64,000 nt of DNA. Source: Acidiphilium sp. PA. Its GTDB lineage: Bacteria; Pseudomonadota; Alphaproteobacteria; Acetobacterales; Acetobacteraceae. Location of the stretch: positions 686 to 64,685 of the forward strand of contig NZ_JAIMBY010000006.1 in the NCBI RefSeq assembly GCF_026191915.1. The letters run 5' to 3'. Of the stretch, positions 24,745 to 33,951 are shown in pieces; the first letter of the stretch is position 1; the number at the start of each line of letters is the position of its first letter. The translations under genes were made by a program, and so were the position numbers. Under the pieces are notes generated by a model. It saw only the letters and a program-made list of their open reading frames with translations. It made no database searches and was not told the DNA's origin.

Positions 24745-26186
24745 TGCTCAAGGTCCTGTCGGTCGGTTCGGAGGTCTATCCGCTGGTGAAAACCGGCGGG
24801 CTCGCCGATGTGATGGGCGCGTTGCCGGGCGCATTGGCGCCCGAGGGCGTCGCCATGCGGGTCCTGGTGCCAGGCTATCCCGCCGTGATGGCGGCGCTCG
24901 CGGGGGCGGAGACGGTGCTGCCGATCGCGGATTTATTCGGCGGGCCAGCACGGGTCGTGGCGGGCGCGCCGGATGGATTGCCGATGTTCGCGCTCGATGC
25001 GCCGCATCTGTTCGCCCGGCCCGGCAACCCGTATCTCGCCTCGAACGGTGCCGACTGGCCGGATAACGCACAACGCTTTGCCGCCCTCTGCCGCGCCGGT
25101 GCGCTGATCGCGCAGGGTGCGATCGCCGGCTTCGTGCCGGATGTGGTGCACGCGCACGATTGGCAGGCCGGGCTGCTGCCCACCTATCTGCACTATGCGC
25201 CTGGCGGCGGCCCGCCCTGTGTGATGACGGTGCATAACCTGGCCTATCAAGGCCAGTTTCCCGCCGCTCTGCTCGGCGCGCTCGGGCTGCCGGCGTCGGC
25301 CTACACGATCGATGGTGTGGAATACTACGGCAGTATCGGGTTTCTGAAGGCGGGCCTGCAGTTTGCCGATGCGATCACCACCGTCTCGCCGCGCTACGCG
25401 GTCGAGATTGCCACACCCGAAGGCGGCATGGGTCTCGATGGGTTGATCCGCGCCCGGGCCGGGGTGATGCACGGCATTCTGAACGGGCTCGATACCATCG
25501 CCTGGAACCCGGCGCGCGATCCCCTGCTGGTCGCACCCTTCGGACCCGGCGATCTGTCACCGCGCGCCACGAACAAAGCCGCGCTGCAGGCGCGCATGGG
25601 GCTGGATGTGCGGCCGGATGCGCTGCTGTTTGGCGTGATCAGCCGGCTGGCCGGGCAGAAGGGGATCGACCTGATCATCGAGGCCTTGCCGCTGCTTACC
25701 GCACTCGGCGCGCAACTGGCGGTACTGGGCAGCGGTGAGCCCGCGCTCGAGGCCGGGTTGCGCGCGGCCATGGCACGCTGGCCGGGATCGGTCGCCGCGG
25801 TCATCGGTTTCGAGGAACGATTGTCGCACCTCATCCAGGGCGGCGCCGACGCCATCCTCGTGCCGTCACGCTTCGAGCCATGCGGCCTGACCCAGCTCGC
25901 CGCACAACATTACGGTGCCATCCCCGTCGTCTCGCTGGTCGGCGGCCTGGTCGATACCGTGATCGACGCCAATCCCGCAGCACTCAGCGCCGGCGTCGCA
26001 ACCGGCATCCAGTTCGGCCCCGTCACCACCAACGGCCTCGCCGACGGACTGCGGCGCACCGCAGCCCTGTTCGCCGATCAGCCCCGCTGGCAACAAATAC
26101 AAACCAACGCCATGACACTCGACGTCTCCTGGACCCAACCCGCCAAACACTACGCCACCCTGTACCACGCCCTGGTGCTCGAATAA
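24744..26186 (+). CDS. glgA: Glycogen synthase (ADP-glucose type)
   Basis: GlgA extends alpha-1,4-glucan from ADP-glucose. The 480-residue GT5 protein shows the ADP-glucose-binding VYPLVKTGGLADVMGALPGA near residue 11, VHAHDWQAGLLPTYL, TVHNLAYQGQFP, GISRLAGQKGID-type sequence (FGVISRLAGQKGIDLI) and the C-terminal VPSRFEPCGLTQLAAQHYGA. It begins with GTG at 24744, overlapping the glgC stop (TAGTG). The third large palindromic repeat starts 23 bp after its stop and separates it from the convergent efflux operon. Confidence 0.96.
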   Translation: MLKVLSVGSEVYPLVKTGGLADVMGALPGALAPEGVAMRVLVPGYPAVMAALAGAETVLPIADLFGGPARVVAGAPDGLPMFALDAPHLFARPGNPYLASNGADWPDNAQRFAALCRAGALIAQGAIAGFVPDVVHAHDWQAGLLPTYLHYAPGGGPPCVMTVHNLAYQGQFPAALLGALGLPASAYTIDGVEYYGSIGFLKAGLQFADAITTVSPRYAVEIATPEGGMGLDGLIRARAGVMHGILNGLDTIAWNPARDPLLVAPFGPGDLSPRATNKAALQARMGLDVRPDALLFGVISRLAGQKGIDLIIEALPLLTALGAQLAVLGSGEPALEAGLRAAMARWPGSVAAVIGFEERLSHLIQGGADAILVPSRFEPCGLTQLAAQHYGAIPVVSLVGGLVDTVIDANPAALSAGVATGIQFGPVTTNGLADGLRRTAALFADQPRWQQIQTNAMTLDVSWTQPAKHYATLYHALVLE

Positions 26187-26209
26187 CGCCCGGCTTGGGT
26201 GGGTGGGTG

Positions 26210-26426
26210 CCGGTGAGGAAGCAAGGCCAGGGGCTCTGCCCCTGGACCCCGTTAAAGGCGGAGCCTTTAAAATCCATTAGTTTTAGGCAAGGGGAGGGCT
26301 GTCGAGGCCAGATCGACGGAAAATCCGAGGCAGCGCCCTCCCCTTGCCTAAAACTAGCGGGTTCTAAGGGCTCCGCCCTTAGTGGGGGTCGAGGGGGCAA
26401 AGCCCCCCGCCTTACTTCCTCACCGG
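26210..26426. repeat. Large modular palindromic repeat, copy 3 (217 bp, compact form)
   Basis: This compact copy fills the gap between the convergent glgA and RND genes. Outer arms CCGGTGAGGAAGCAAGG and CCTTACTTCCTCACCGG pair along 17 positions with a single G-T/A-C exception, a longer outer stem than in the other copies. H1 is CCAGGGGC TCT GCCCCTGG, H2 TTAAAGGC GGA GCCTTTAA, the central stem is 22 bp (26278-26299 with 26335-26356), H4 is CTAAGGGC TCC GCCCTTAG and H5 GGGGGC AAA GCCCCC. None of the tip modules of copies 1 and 2 is present, so this may be close to the basic form. Confidence 0.85.
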
Positions 26427-26447
26427 CGCCACCACTCAAGCTGGGCG

Positions 26448-29400
26448 TTATTCGGCAGGCATGGTGGTGATGCGGCGGGCGCGGCGTTTGCCGAAGCCGC
26501 CGAGGGCCAGGTAGATGACCGGCGTGGTGTAGAGGGTCAGGGCCTGGCAGACGATCAGGCCGCCGATGACGGCGATGCCGAGGGGGCGGCGGAGTTGTTC
26601 GCCGGTGCCGACGGCGAAGGCGAGGGGCAGGGCGCCGAGCATGGCGGCGATAGTGGTCATCATGATCGGGCGGAAGCGTTCGATGCAGGCGGCGCGGATG
26701 GCTTGTTGGGGTGTCATGCCGCCGATACGTTCCGCGTTGAGGGCGAAATCGACCAGCATGATGCCATTTTTTTTCACAATGCCCATCAGCAGGAACACGC
26801 CGATCACGCCGATGACCGACAGGGGTGTGCCGGTGATCAGCAAAGCGAGCAGGGCACCGACGCCGGCGGAGGGCAGGGTGGAGAGGATGGTGAGCGGCTG
26901 GGTCAGGCTTTCGTAGAGCACGCCGAGCACGATGTAGATGGCGACGAGGGCTGCGGCGATCAGCAGGGGTTCTTTTTCGATCGACGCGAGGAAGTATTTC
27001 GCGTTGCCGCCGAACTGGATTTTGACAGTATCGGGCAGCGGCATCGAGGCGATGGCGGCTTTGACCTGCGCGATCGCGGGGCCGAGTGAGGTACCTTTGC
27101 CGACGTTGAAGCTGATGGTGCCGGCGGGTTCGCCATCGAGATGGGTGACGGAGAGTGGCGCGGTGGTGCGGCTGTAGGTTGCGACCTGATCGAGCGGGAC
27201 CGGGCCCTTCGAGCCGTTGACGAAAAGGTGGCTGAGGTCGCTCGGTGCACGGTCGAGCCTGGCGGGGACTTTCATAACGACTTCGTACTGATTTTGCGCC
27301 TGATAGATGCGCGAGATCTGCTGTTGGGCGTAGGCGTTCTGCAAGACACCGTCGATCGCGGCGATCGAGACGCCGAGGCGAGCGGCGGCGTTGCGGTTGA
27401 TCTCGATCATGATTTCGGTCTGGGCCTTGTCCTGGTCGGTGCCGATATTGTTGATCGATTTGAGCGTGCGGAGTTTGGCTTCGATCTGGCGGGTCACGGT
27501 GTCGAGCCCATCGAGCGAGGGATCGACCACGGAGAAACTGTATTCGCCGCCGTTCGACTGGCCGCCGAAAAATATGTCCTGGGCGACCTGCATGTTGGTG
27601 GTTATGCCGGGAATCCGTTCGAGTTTTTTCTGCAGGCGCAGGATGACGTTCTGCGCCGAGATCGAGCGGTCCGACAGCGGTTTCAGGCCGATGAACATGG
27701 TGCCGCGGTTTGCGGTGGAGAAGCCGTTGGCAACGCCGATGCGTGAACTGACGGTAGCGACCGCATTGTCGTGCAGCACGATTTTGACAACGCGCGCCTC
27801 AAGCCGCTGCATGCGGTTGAACGAGACATCGGTGGGTGCGAGGGTTTGCGCAATGATCAGGCCGCTGTCTTCCTCGGGGATGAAGGATTTCGGCACCTTG
27901 ATGTAGAGGAAAATGGTGAGGACCAGGGTGAGCGCGAAGCTGATCAGCATCAGCCAGCGGTGGCGGAGCGCCCAGTCGAGGCTGCGGGCGTAGGCTTCCA
28001 GCGTGTTGCGGTACAGGCGGTCGATGCCGCGGGCGAGGCGGGAATCGCGGCCGATGGTCGGGGTGCGGCCCATGAAATGCGCGCAGATCATGGGCGTGAC
28101 GGTGAGCGATATGATCCCGGAAATCACGATCGCGACCGAGAGTGTCATTGCGAATTCGTAGAACAGGCTGCCGATGATGCCGCCCATCAGGGTAAGCGGC
28201 AGGAACACGACGACGAGCGATACGGTGATCGAGAACACGGTGAAGCCGATCTGCCGCGCGCCGATCAGCGCGGCTTGTACGCCGGACAACCCGCGTTCGT
28301 GTTGGGCGACGATGTTTTCGATCATGACGATCGCATCGTCGACCACGAAGCCGACGCAGATGGTCAGGGCGAGCAGCGAGAAATTATCGAGCGAGAAGCC
28401 CATCGCCCACATGACGGCAACGGTCCCGGCGAGGGAGAGCGGCACGGTGATGCCGGCGGCGATGGTGGGTGTGAGGCGGCGCATGAACAGCGTGACGACG
28501 GCGAGCACCAGCAAAATGGTGATCAGCAGGGTCAACTGGATATCGGCGACGCTGGCGCGGATGGTGGTGGTGCGGTCAGTCAGGACTGTTAGTTTGACCG
28601 AAGGCGGCAGAAATTTGCGAACTTCCGGCAGCAGCGCCTTGATGCCTTCGACGGTCTTGATCACGTTGGCCTGGGCGGTCTTGGTGATTTCGATGGTGAT
28701 GGCGGGGTGGCCATCGGCCGAGGCGGCGAGCTGGGTGTTGGCGACGCTGTCAACCACCGAGGCGACATCCGACAGGCGCAGCATGGCGCCGGATTTCGAT
28801 TTCAGGACGATGCGGCCATATTCGGCCGCGGTGTGCAACTGACCGTTGGTTGCGATGATCGAGGCGGTGCGCCTGCCTTGCAGCACGCCGATCGGCTCGA
28901 TTTCATTGGCGGATCGGACCGAATTATAGACATCCGTGCTGGTCAGCCCGGCCGCGGCGAGAGCCTGGGTGTTGAGGCGGATGCGCACGGCCGGCGAGCC
29001 GCCGCCATAAAGGTTCACCTGGGCGACGCCGGGGATTTGCGCAAGGCGCTGATCGAGCGTGGTGTCGGCAACGTTGTAGATATTGCCGAGGCTCATGGTT
29101 TTCGATGACAGCGCGATGGTCATCACCGGGCGGGATGCCGGGTTGAACTCCTTGTAGAACGGCCGGCTGGGCATGGATGAGGGCAGGTTGGGCAGGGCCG
29201 CGTTGATGGCGGCCTGCACGGCGTGGGCATCGGCAGTGATGCTGGTGCCGGTATCGAACAACAGGATGACCGAGGCTGAGCCTGTGGAATTGATCGAGCG
29301 GACATCATCGATGCCGGGAATGGTTCCGAGCGTGTGTTCGAGCGGCGAGGCGATGGTGCTCGCCATGATGCTGGGCGATGCGCCGGGTTCGGAGGCGAAC

Positions 29401-29540
29401 ACCACGATCGCGGGGATCGGGATGCTGGGTACGGCGGCGACCGGTAACTGGAAGTAGGCGAGGGTGCCCGCGATCAGAATGCCCAAAGCGAGCAGGGCGG
29501 TGCCGATCGGCCGGCGGATGAAGGGGTCGGAAAACCCCAT
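26448..29540 (-). CDS. RND efflux permease (MdtC-like, second permease of the operon)
   Basis: An inner membrane proton-driven multidrug exporter of the HAE1 RND family. The 1030 residues have twelve membrane helices in two halves, each with a large periplasmic loop. The opening MGFSDPFIRRPIGTALLALG is typical of MdtC. The proton-relay aspartates are in CVGFVVDDAIVMIENI (helix 4), and GVLYESLTQPLTILSTLPSA marks the second half. It lies two bases after the stop of another RND permease, the pairing seen in MdtBC-type heteromeric pumps. The assignment to the MdtC side rests on order and on its shorter length. Confidence 0.92.
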   Translation of the reverse strand: MGFSDPFIRRPIGTALLALGILIAGTLAYFQLPVAAVPSIPIPAIVVFASEPGASPSIMASTIASPLEHTLGTIPGIDDVRSINSTGSASVILLFDTGTSITADAHAVQAAINAALPNLPSSMPSRPFYKEFNPASRPVMTIALSSKTMSLGNIYNVADTTLDQRLAQIPGVAQVNLYGGGSPAVRIRLNTQALAAAGLTSTDVYNSVRSANEIEPIGVLQGRRTASIIATNGQLHTAAEYGRIVLKSKSGAMLRLSDVASVVDSVANTQLAASADGHPAITIEITKTAQANVIKTVEGIKALLPEVRKFLPPSVKLTVLTDRTTTIRASVADIQLTLLITILLVLAVVTLFMRRLTPTIAAGITVPLSLAGTVAVMWAMGFSLDNFSLLALTICVGFVVDDAIVMIENIVAQHERGLSGVQAALIGARQIGFTVFSITVSLVVVFLPLTLMGGIIGSLFYEFAMTLSVAIVISGIISLTVTPMICAHFMGRTPTIGRDSRLARGIDRLYRNTLEAYARSLDWALRHRWLMLISFALTLVLTIFLYIKVPKSFIPEEDSGLIIAQTLAPTDVSFNRMQRLEARVVKIVLHDNAVATVSSRIGVANGFSTANRGTMFIGLKPLSDRSISAQNVILRLQKKLERIPGITTNMQVAQDIFFGGQSNGGEYSFSVVDPSLDGLDTVTRQIEAKLRTLKSINNIGTDQDKAQTEIMIEINRNAAARLGVSIAAIDGVLQNAYAQQQISRIYQAQNQYEVVMKVPARLDRAPSDLSHLFVNGSKGPVPLDQVATYSRTTAPLSVTHLDGEPAGTISFNVGKGTSLGPAIAQVKAAIASMPLPDTVKIQFGGNAKYFLASIEKEPLLIAAALVAIYIVLGVLYESLTQPLTILSTLPSAGVGALLALLITGTPLSVIGVIGVFLLMGIVKKNGIMLVDFALNAERIGGMTPQQAIRAACIERFRPIMMTTIAAMLGALPLAFAVGTGEQLRRPLGIAVIGGLIVCQALTLYTTPVIYLALGGFGKRRARRITTMPAE

Positions 29541-29542
29541 CG

Positions 29543-32500
29543 CTATTCGGCCGGAACGGGCGTTGCGCCGAGGCTGCGGCGGGCGGAGGGGCGCAGCCGC
29601 TCCATTGCGAGGTAGACGACGGGCGTGGTGAACAGCGTGAGCAGCTGGCTGACCAGCAGACCGCCGATGATGGCGATGCCGAGCGGTGCGCGCAGCTCCG
29701 AGCCGGCGCCGCCTTCGAGCACCAGCGGCACCGCGCCGAACAGGGCGGCCATGGTCGTCATCATGATCGGGCGAAAGCGCAGGATGGCGGCTTCCATGAT
29801 CGCGGCCTCGGGGGTAAGGCCGCGGTCGCGTTCCGCCTCGATCGCGAAATCGACCATGATGATGCCGTTCTTTTTCACGATGCCCATCAGCAGCACGATG
29901 CCGACCAGCGCCACCAGGGTGAATTCGGTGCCGGTCAGCATGAGCGCGAGCAACGCGCCGATGCCGGCGGAGGGCAGGGTGGAGAGAATCGTGATCGGGT
30001 GGATCACGGATTCATAGAGCACGCCAAGCACGATATAGATAACGACAAGGGCGGCGGCGATCAGCCACGGTTCCTCGGAGAGGGCGGTCTGGAATTCGGC
30101 GGCAGCGCCGGAGAACGTGCCGCTGATGGTCTGCGGCACGCCGAGCGCCTGCTGGGCCTTGGCAATCGCCGTCTCGGCGCTGCCCAGCGAGGCGCCGTTG
30201 GCCAGGTTGAAACTCAGCGTCACCGAGGGGAACTGGTCTTCGCGGGTGATCGCGAGGGGGCCGAATTTGCGCTGGATCGTGGCGATCTGGAGCAGCGGCA
30301 CTTGCGATGCGACGGCGCTGGCGCTCGCCGTGCTGGTGCCGGCGTTGTTCGAACCGCTGGTGGTGGTGCCGCTGGTCGCGCCGAGCGTGGTGGTGCTGTT
30401 GCCGCTGACCGACCCGCCCGGGCCGAGCGCCGCGGTGCTGGTGCTGGTGGTCAGGTTGCCGGTCGGCACGAACAGATTGGCGAGCGCCTGTGGCGATGCG
30501 GCGTAGCCGGGATCGACGCCGAGGATGACGCGGTATTGCGCGTTCTGGGTATAGATGGTCGAGATCTGGCGCTGGCCGAATGCGTCGTACAGCACGGCCT
30601 CGATCGTCGCCATGCTGATCCCGAGCCGCGATGCGGCGGCGCGATTGACATCGACATAGGTCTCAAGCCCCTGATTCTGCTGGTCGCTCGCGAGATCGGC
30701 GATCTGCGGCAGTTTTTTCAGCGCGGCCTCGATTTTGGTGGTCCAGCGATCGAGCTCGGTCTGGTTGGTATCGGTCAGGGTGTATTGGTACTGGGTCGGT
30801 GAAATGCGGGACGACAGCGTGATATCCTGCACCGGCTGCATGTAGATGCTGAACCCCGGAATGCCGCTGAGCGCGGCTTGCAACTGGCGCATCACGGTGC
30901 CGATGGCCGGCCGCGTGCCGAACGGTTTGAGGGTGATGTTCAGCCGCCCGGTGTTCGGCGTCGGGTTGGTCAGGCCCGAGCCGAGCAGCGAGGTGACGCC
31001 GGCCACCGCCTTGTTGTGCAGGATGATGCCGACCGCCTGGGTCTGGAGCGTGTTCATCGCATCGAGCGAGACGCTCTGCCCGGCCTCGGTCACCGCGACG
31101 ATCGCGCCGGTGTCTTCCTGCGGCAGCAGCGCCTTGGGGATCACCACGAACAGCAAGCCGGTAATCACCACGGTTGCGGCGAACACCAGCATCATGAAAC
31201 GCTGATGCGCGAGGCTCCAGTTCAGGCCGCGCTGATATGAATTGCGCACGCGCAGCAGCACCGCCTCGGCGCCACGGGCAATCCGGCCCGGCCGGGCATC
31301 GTTCGCGGGGCGCAGCAGGCGCGCGCTCATCATCGGTGTCAGGGTGAGTGAGATCACCGCCGAAATCACCACGGCGACCGCGAGTGTCACCGCGAATTCC
31401 GAGAACAGCCGGCCGATCACGCCGGGCATGAACAGCAGCGGGATGAACACCGCGACCAGCGAGATGGTGAGCGAGACGATGGTAAAACCGATCTGGCGCG
31501 ACCCGAGATAGGCCGCGCGCATCGGTGTCTCGCCGGCTTCGATGAAGCGGACGATGTTCTCGATCATGACGATCGCATCATCGACCACGAATCCCGATGC
31601 GACGGTGAGTGCCATCAGCGACAGATTGTCGAGCTGATAGCCAAGCTCGCTCATCACCGCGAAGGTCGCAACGATCGAGAGCGGCAGCGCGACCGCGGGG
31701 ATCAGCACCGCGCGCGGGTTGGGCAGGAACAGAAAGATCACCAGCACCACCAGCAGGGCCGAGGTGAGCAGGGTGATCTGCACGTCGTTGACCGAGGCCT
31801 TGATGGTGCCGGTGCGGTTCGCGACGATTTGCAGCTTGATGCCGGGCGGCAGATCCTTGCCCAGATCGCTGAGCGCGGATTGCACGTTCTGCACCGTGCT
31901 CACGATATTGGCGCCGGGTTGGCGCTCGATATCGATCACCACCGCCGGCGTGTTGTTATAGCTTGCGATCTGCTGGTTGTTTTCCAGCCCGTCGGTCACC
32001 GAACCGACCGCTGAAAGCCGCACCGGTGCCTTGTTCTGGTAGGCGATGATCACGTTGCGATATTGCGCGGGATCGGTGATCTGGTCGTTGGCACCGAGCG
32101 TGTAGGCCTGGTTGGTGCCGTTGAACGCGCCCTTGGCCCCGCTCTGGTTCGCATTGGCGATCGCGTTGCGGACGTCTTCAAGCGAAATGCCATAGGCCGC
32201 GAGGCGCGCGGGATTGACGTTGATGCGGATCGCCTTGGTCATGCCGCCTTCGACCGAAACATTGCCGACGCCGCTGATCTCGGACAGTTTCGGCACAATC
32301 TGCGTCTGGGCGGCGTTGGCGATTGTGTAGATCGGCACGGTTTTCGACGTCAGCGCCAGGGTGATGATCGGCGCATCGGCCGGGTTCACCTCGGTGTAGG
32401 TCGGCGGATACTGCAGATTGGGCGGCAGTGTGCCGGAGGCGGCGTTGATCGCGGCCTGCACGTTCTGCGCGGCGGTGTCGAGCGAAACCGACAAATCGAA

Positions 32501-32782
32501 CCGCAGGGTGATCGCGCTGGTGCCCTGGCTCGAGATCGAACTCATCGAGGCGAGGCCGGCGATTTCGCCGAACTGGCGCTCGAGCGGAGCGGTCAGCAGT
32601 TTCGATGCGGTATCGGGCGAGGCGCCGGGCAGTTTGGTGACCACCTGGATGGTCGGGAAATCGACCTGCGGCAGGGATGAGACCGGCAGCGCCTGATAGC
32701 CGAGGACGCCGAGCAGAAAGATCGCAATGGCCAGCAGCGTGGTGGCAACGGGGCGGCCGATGAAAGGGCCCGAAATGTTCAC
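29543..32782 (-). CDS. RND efflux permease (MdtB-like) with a Ser/Thr/Gly-rich insertion
   Basis: First RND permease of the efflux operon, 1079 residues. It shows MNISGPFIGRPVATTLLAIA at the N-terminus, the proton-relay aspartates in VASGFVVDDAIVMIENI, and GVLYESVIHPITILSTLPSA in the second half. It is about 40-50 residues longer than usual because of a low-complexity Ser/Thr/Gly/Ala stretch at residues about 777-826 (30302-30453), placed in the second periplasmic loop between LFVPTGN and VPLLQIATI. The start is GTG, overlapping the adaptor stop by four bases (GTGA). Substrate cannot be read from the sequence. Confidence 0.92.
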   Translation of the reverse strand: MNISGPFIGRPVATTLLAIAIFLLGVLGYQALPVSSLPQVDFPTIQVVTKLPGASPDTASKLLTAPLERQFGEIAGLASMSSISSQGTSAITLRFDLSVSLDTAAQNVQAAINAASGTLPPNLQYPPTYTEVNPADAPIITLALTSKTVPIYTIANAAQTQIVPKLSEISGVGNVSVEGGMTKAIRINVNPARLAAYGISLEDVRNAIANANQSGAKGAFNGTNQAYTLGANDQITDPAQYRNVIIAYQNKAPVRLSAVGSVTDGLENNQQIASYNNTPAVVIDIERQPGANIVSTVQNVQSALSDLGKDLPPGIKLQIVANRTGTIKASVNDVQITLLTSALLVVLVIFLFLPNPRAVLIPAVALPLSIVATFAVMSELGYQLDNLSLMALTVASGFVVDDAIVMIENIVRFIEAGETPMRAAYLGSRQIGFTIVSLTISLVAVFIPLLFMPGVIGRLFSEFAVTLAVAVVISAVISLTLTPMMSARLLRPANDARPGRIARGAEAVLLRVRNSYQRGLNWSLAHQRFMMLVFAATVVITGLLFVVIPKALLPQEDTGAIVAVTEAGQSVSLDAMNTLQTQAVGIILHNKAVAGVTSLLGSGLTNPTPNTGRLNITLKPFGTRPAIGTVMRQLQAALSGIPGFSIYMQPVQDITLSSRISPTQYQYTLTDTNQTELDRWTTKIEAALKKLPQIADLASDQQNQGLETYVDVNRAAASRLGISMATIEAVLYDAFGQRQISTIYTQNAQYRVILGVDPGYAASPQALANLFVPTGNLTTSTSTAALGPGGSVSGNSTTTLGATSGTTTSGSNNAGTSTASASAVASQVPLLQIATIQRKFGPLAITREDQFPSVTLSFNLANGASLGSAETAIAKAQQALGVPQTISGTFSGAAAEFQTALSEEPWLIAAALVVIYIVLGVLYESVIHPITILSTLPSAGIGALLALMLTGTEFTLVALVGIVLLMGIVKKNGIIMVDFAIEAERDRGLTPEAAIMEAAILRFRPIMMTTMAALFGAVPLVLEGGAGSELRAPLGIAIIGGLLVSQLLTLFTTPVVYLAMERLRPSARRSLGATPVPAE

Positions 32783-33951
32783 GCCGCGTCGGCTTTCGGG
32801 GCGGTGACGATCTTGATCTTGGCCCCATCCTTCAGGCGCGAATTGCCTTCGGTGACGACCTGATCGCCGGCGGCGAGCCCCTTGGCGACCACGACCAATT
32901 GTTCGGTTTCGTAGCCGATCGTGATCGGCTGATCGACCACGGTGGCGTCTTTATGTCCCGCCGCGGCAGGCTTGACCAGAAACACGAAACTGCCGCCCGG
33001 CCCCTGCTGCACCGCGACCGGCGGCACCGTGACGGCGTTTGGAATGCTGCGCACCAATGTGCGCACATTCACATAGGCGCCGGGCCAGAGTTCGAGCTTC
33101 GGATTGGGGAATTTGCCTTTCAGCGTCAATGTGCCGGTGTTGGCGTTCACCGTGTTGTCGAGCACCGACAATGTGCCGTGATCGAGTACGGTCGCGGTTT
33201 GCGGATCGCCTTCGGCCGTCGCCACCAGTCTCACCGGCGCGCCACCCTGCATCGCTGCCGTGATCTGCGACAGATCCTGCTGCGGCAGGCTGAACTGTAC
33301 CGAGATCGGCTGCAGCGTGTTGATCACGACGATACCGTTGGCGAGGTTGGGATTGACGATATTGCCGGCGTTGACCTGCAGAATGCCGGTCAGGCCCGAA
33401 ATCGGCGCCCTGATTTTCGTATAACCCAGGTTGATCAGGTCGGTCTCGATCGCGGCCTGATCCTGCTTGACCAGCGCGCGATCTTCGGCGGCCGTGGCGT
33501 TGGCGGTCGCGGCCTGTTGTTTCGAGGTATAGTTCTGCGCCACCAGCGAGGCATATTGCCGCGCCTGCAATGCCGCGTTGAGCAGGCTTGCCTTGTCCTG
33601 CGCCAGTTTCGCTTTGGCCTGATCGAGCGTCGCCTGATACGGTGCGGGGTCGATCTCGGCGATCTCCTGGCCCCGCTTGACGAACTGGCCCTCGTGGAAC
33701 AGCACTTTTTTCAGCGGCCCGGTGATCATCGGCTGCACCGTCACGGTGCGGTAGGGCACGACGGTGCCGAGCGCATCCAGATAGACCGGCACGGTCTGCA
33801 CGACCGATTGCGCGATTTTGACGGGGATTGCGGTGGAGGCGACATGCTTTTTCTTGGCGCCGCCATGGTGCAGCCGGATCACCACGATGGCGACCAGCAC
33901 CAGCACCACCACGACGGCAATTATCGTTCCGCGTCGCTTCGCCATGATCAT
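32779..33951 (-). CDS. RND efflux periplasmic adaptor (MdtA-like membrane fusion protein)
   Basis: A 390-residue adaptor that links RND permeases to the outer membrane channel. It has an N-terminal membrane anchor (TIIAVVVVLVLVAIVVIRL), the lipoyl/barrel-sandwich halves (LGTVVPYRTVTVQPMITGPL and IRAPISGLTGILQVNAGNIV), a helical hairpin between them (QATLDQAKAKLAQDKASLLN), and beta-barrel sequence downstream. The overlap with the NodT-type gene before it and with the first permease after it (ATGA, GTGA) shows one operon. Met1 and Met3 are both possible starts. Confidence 0.93.
   Translation of the reverse strand: MIMAKRRGTIIAVVVVLVLVAIVVIRLHHGGAKKKHVASTAIPVKIAQSVVQTVPVYLDALGTVVPYRTVTVQPMITGPLKKVLFHEGQFVKRGQEIAEIDPAPYQATLDQAKAKLAQDKASLLNAALQARQYASLVAQNYTSKQQAATANATAAEDRALVKQDQAAIETDLINLGYTKIRAPISGLTGILQVNAGNIVNPNLANGIVVINTLQPISVQFSLPQQDLSQITAAMQGGAPVRLVATAEGDPQTATVLDHGTLSVLDNTVNANTGTLTLKGKFPNPKLELWPGAYVNVRTLVRSIPNAVTVPPVAVQQGPGGSFVFLVKPAAAGHKDATVVDQPITIGYETEQLVVVAKGLAAGDQVVTEGNSRLKDGAKIKIVTAPKADAA

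Noticed and set aside
26023-26470. Small frames running through repeat copy 3 with CPW/GSAP-like peptides
   Set aside because: They are readings of the palindromic repeat in several frames, not conserved proteins.
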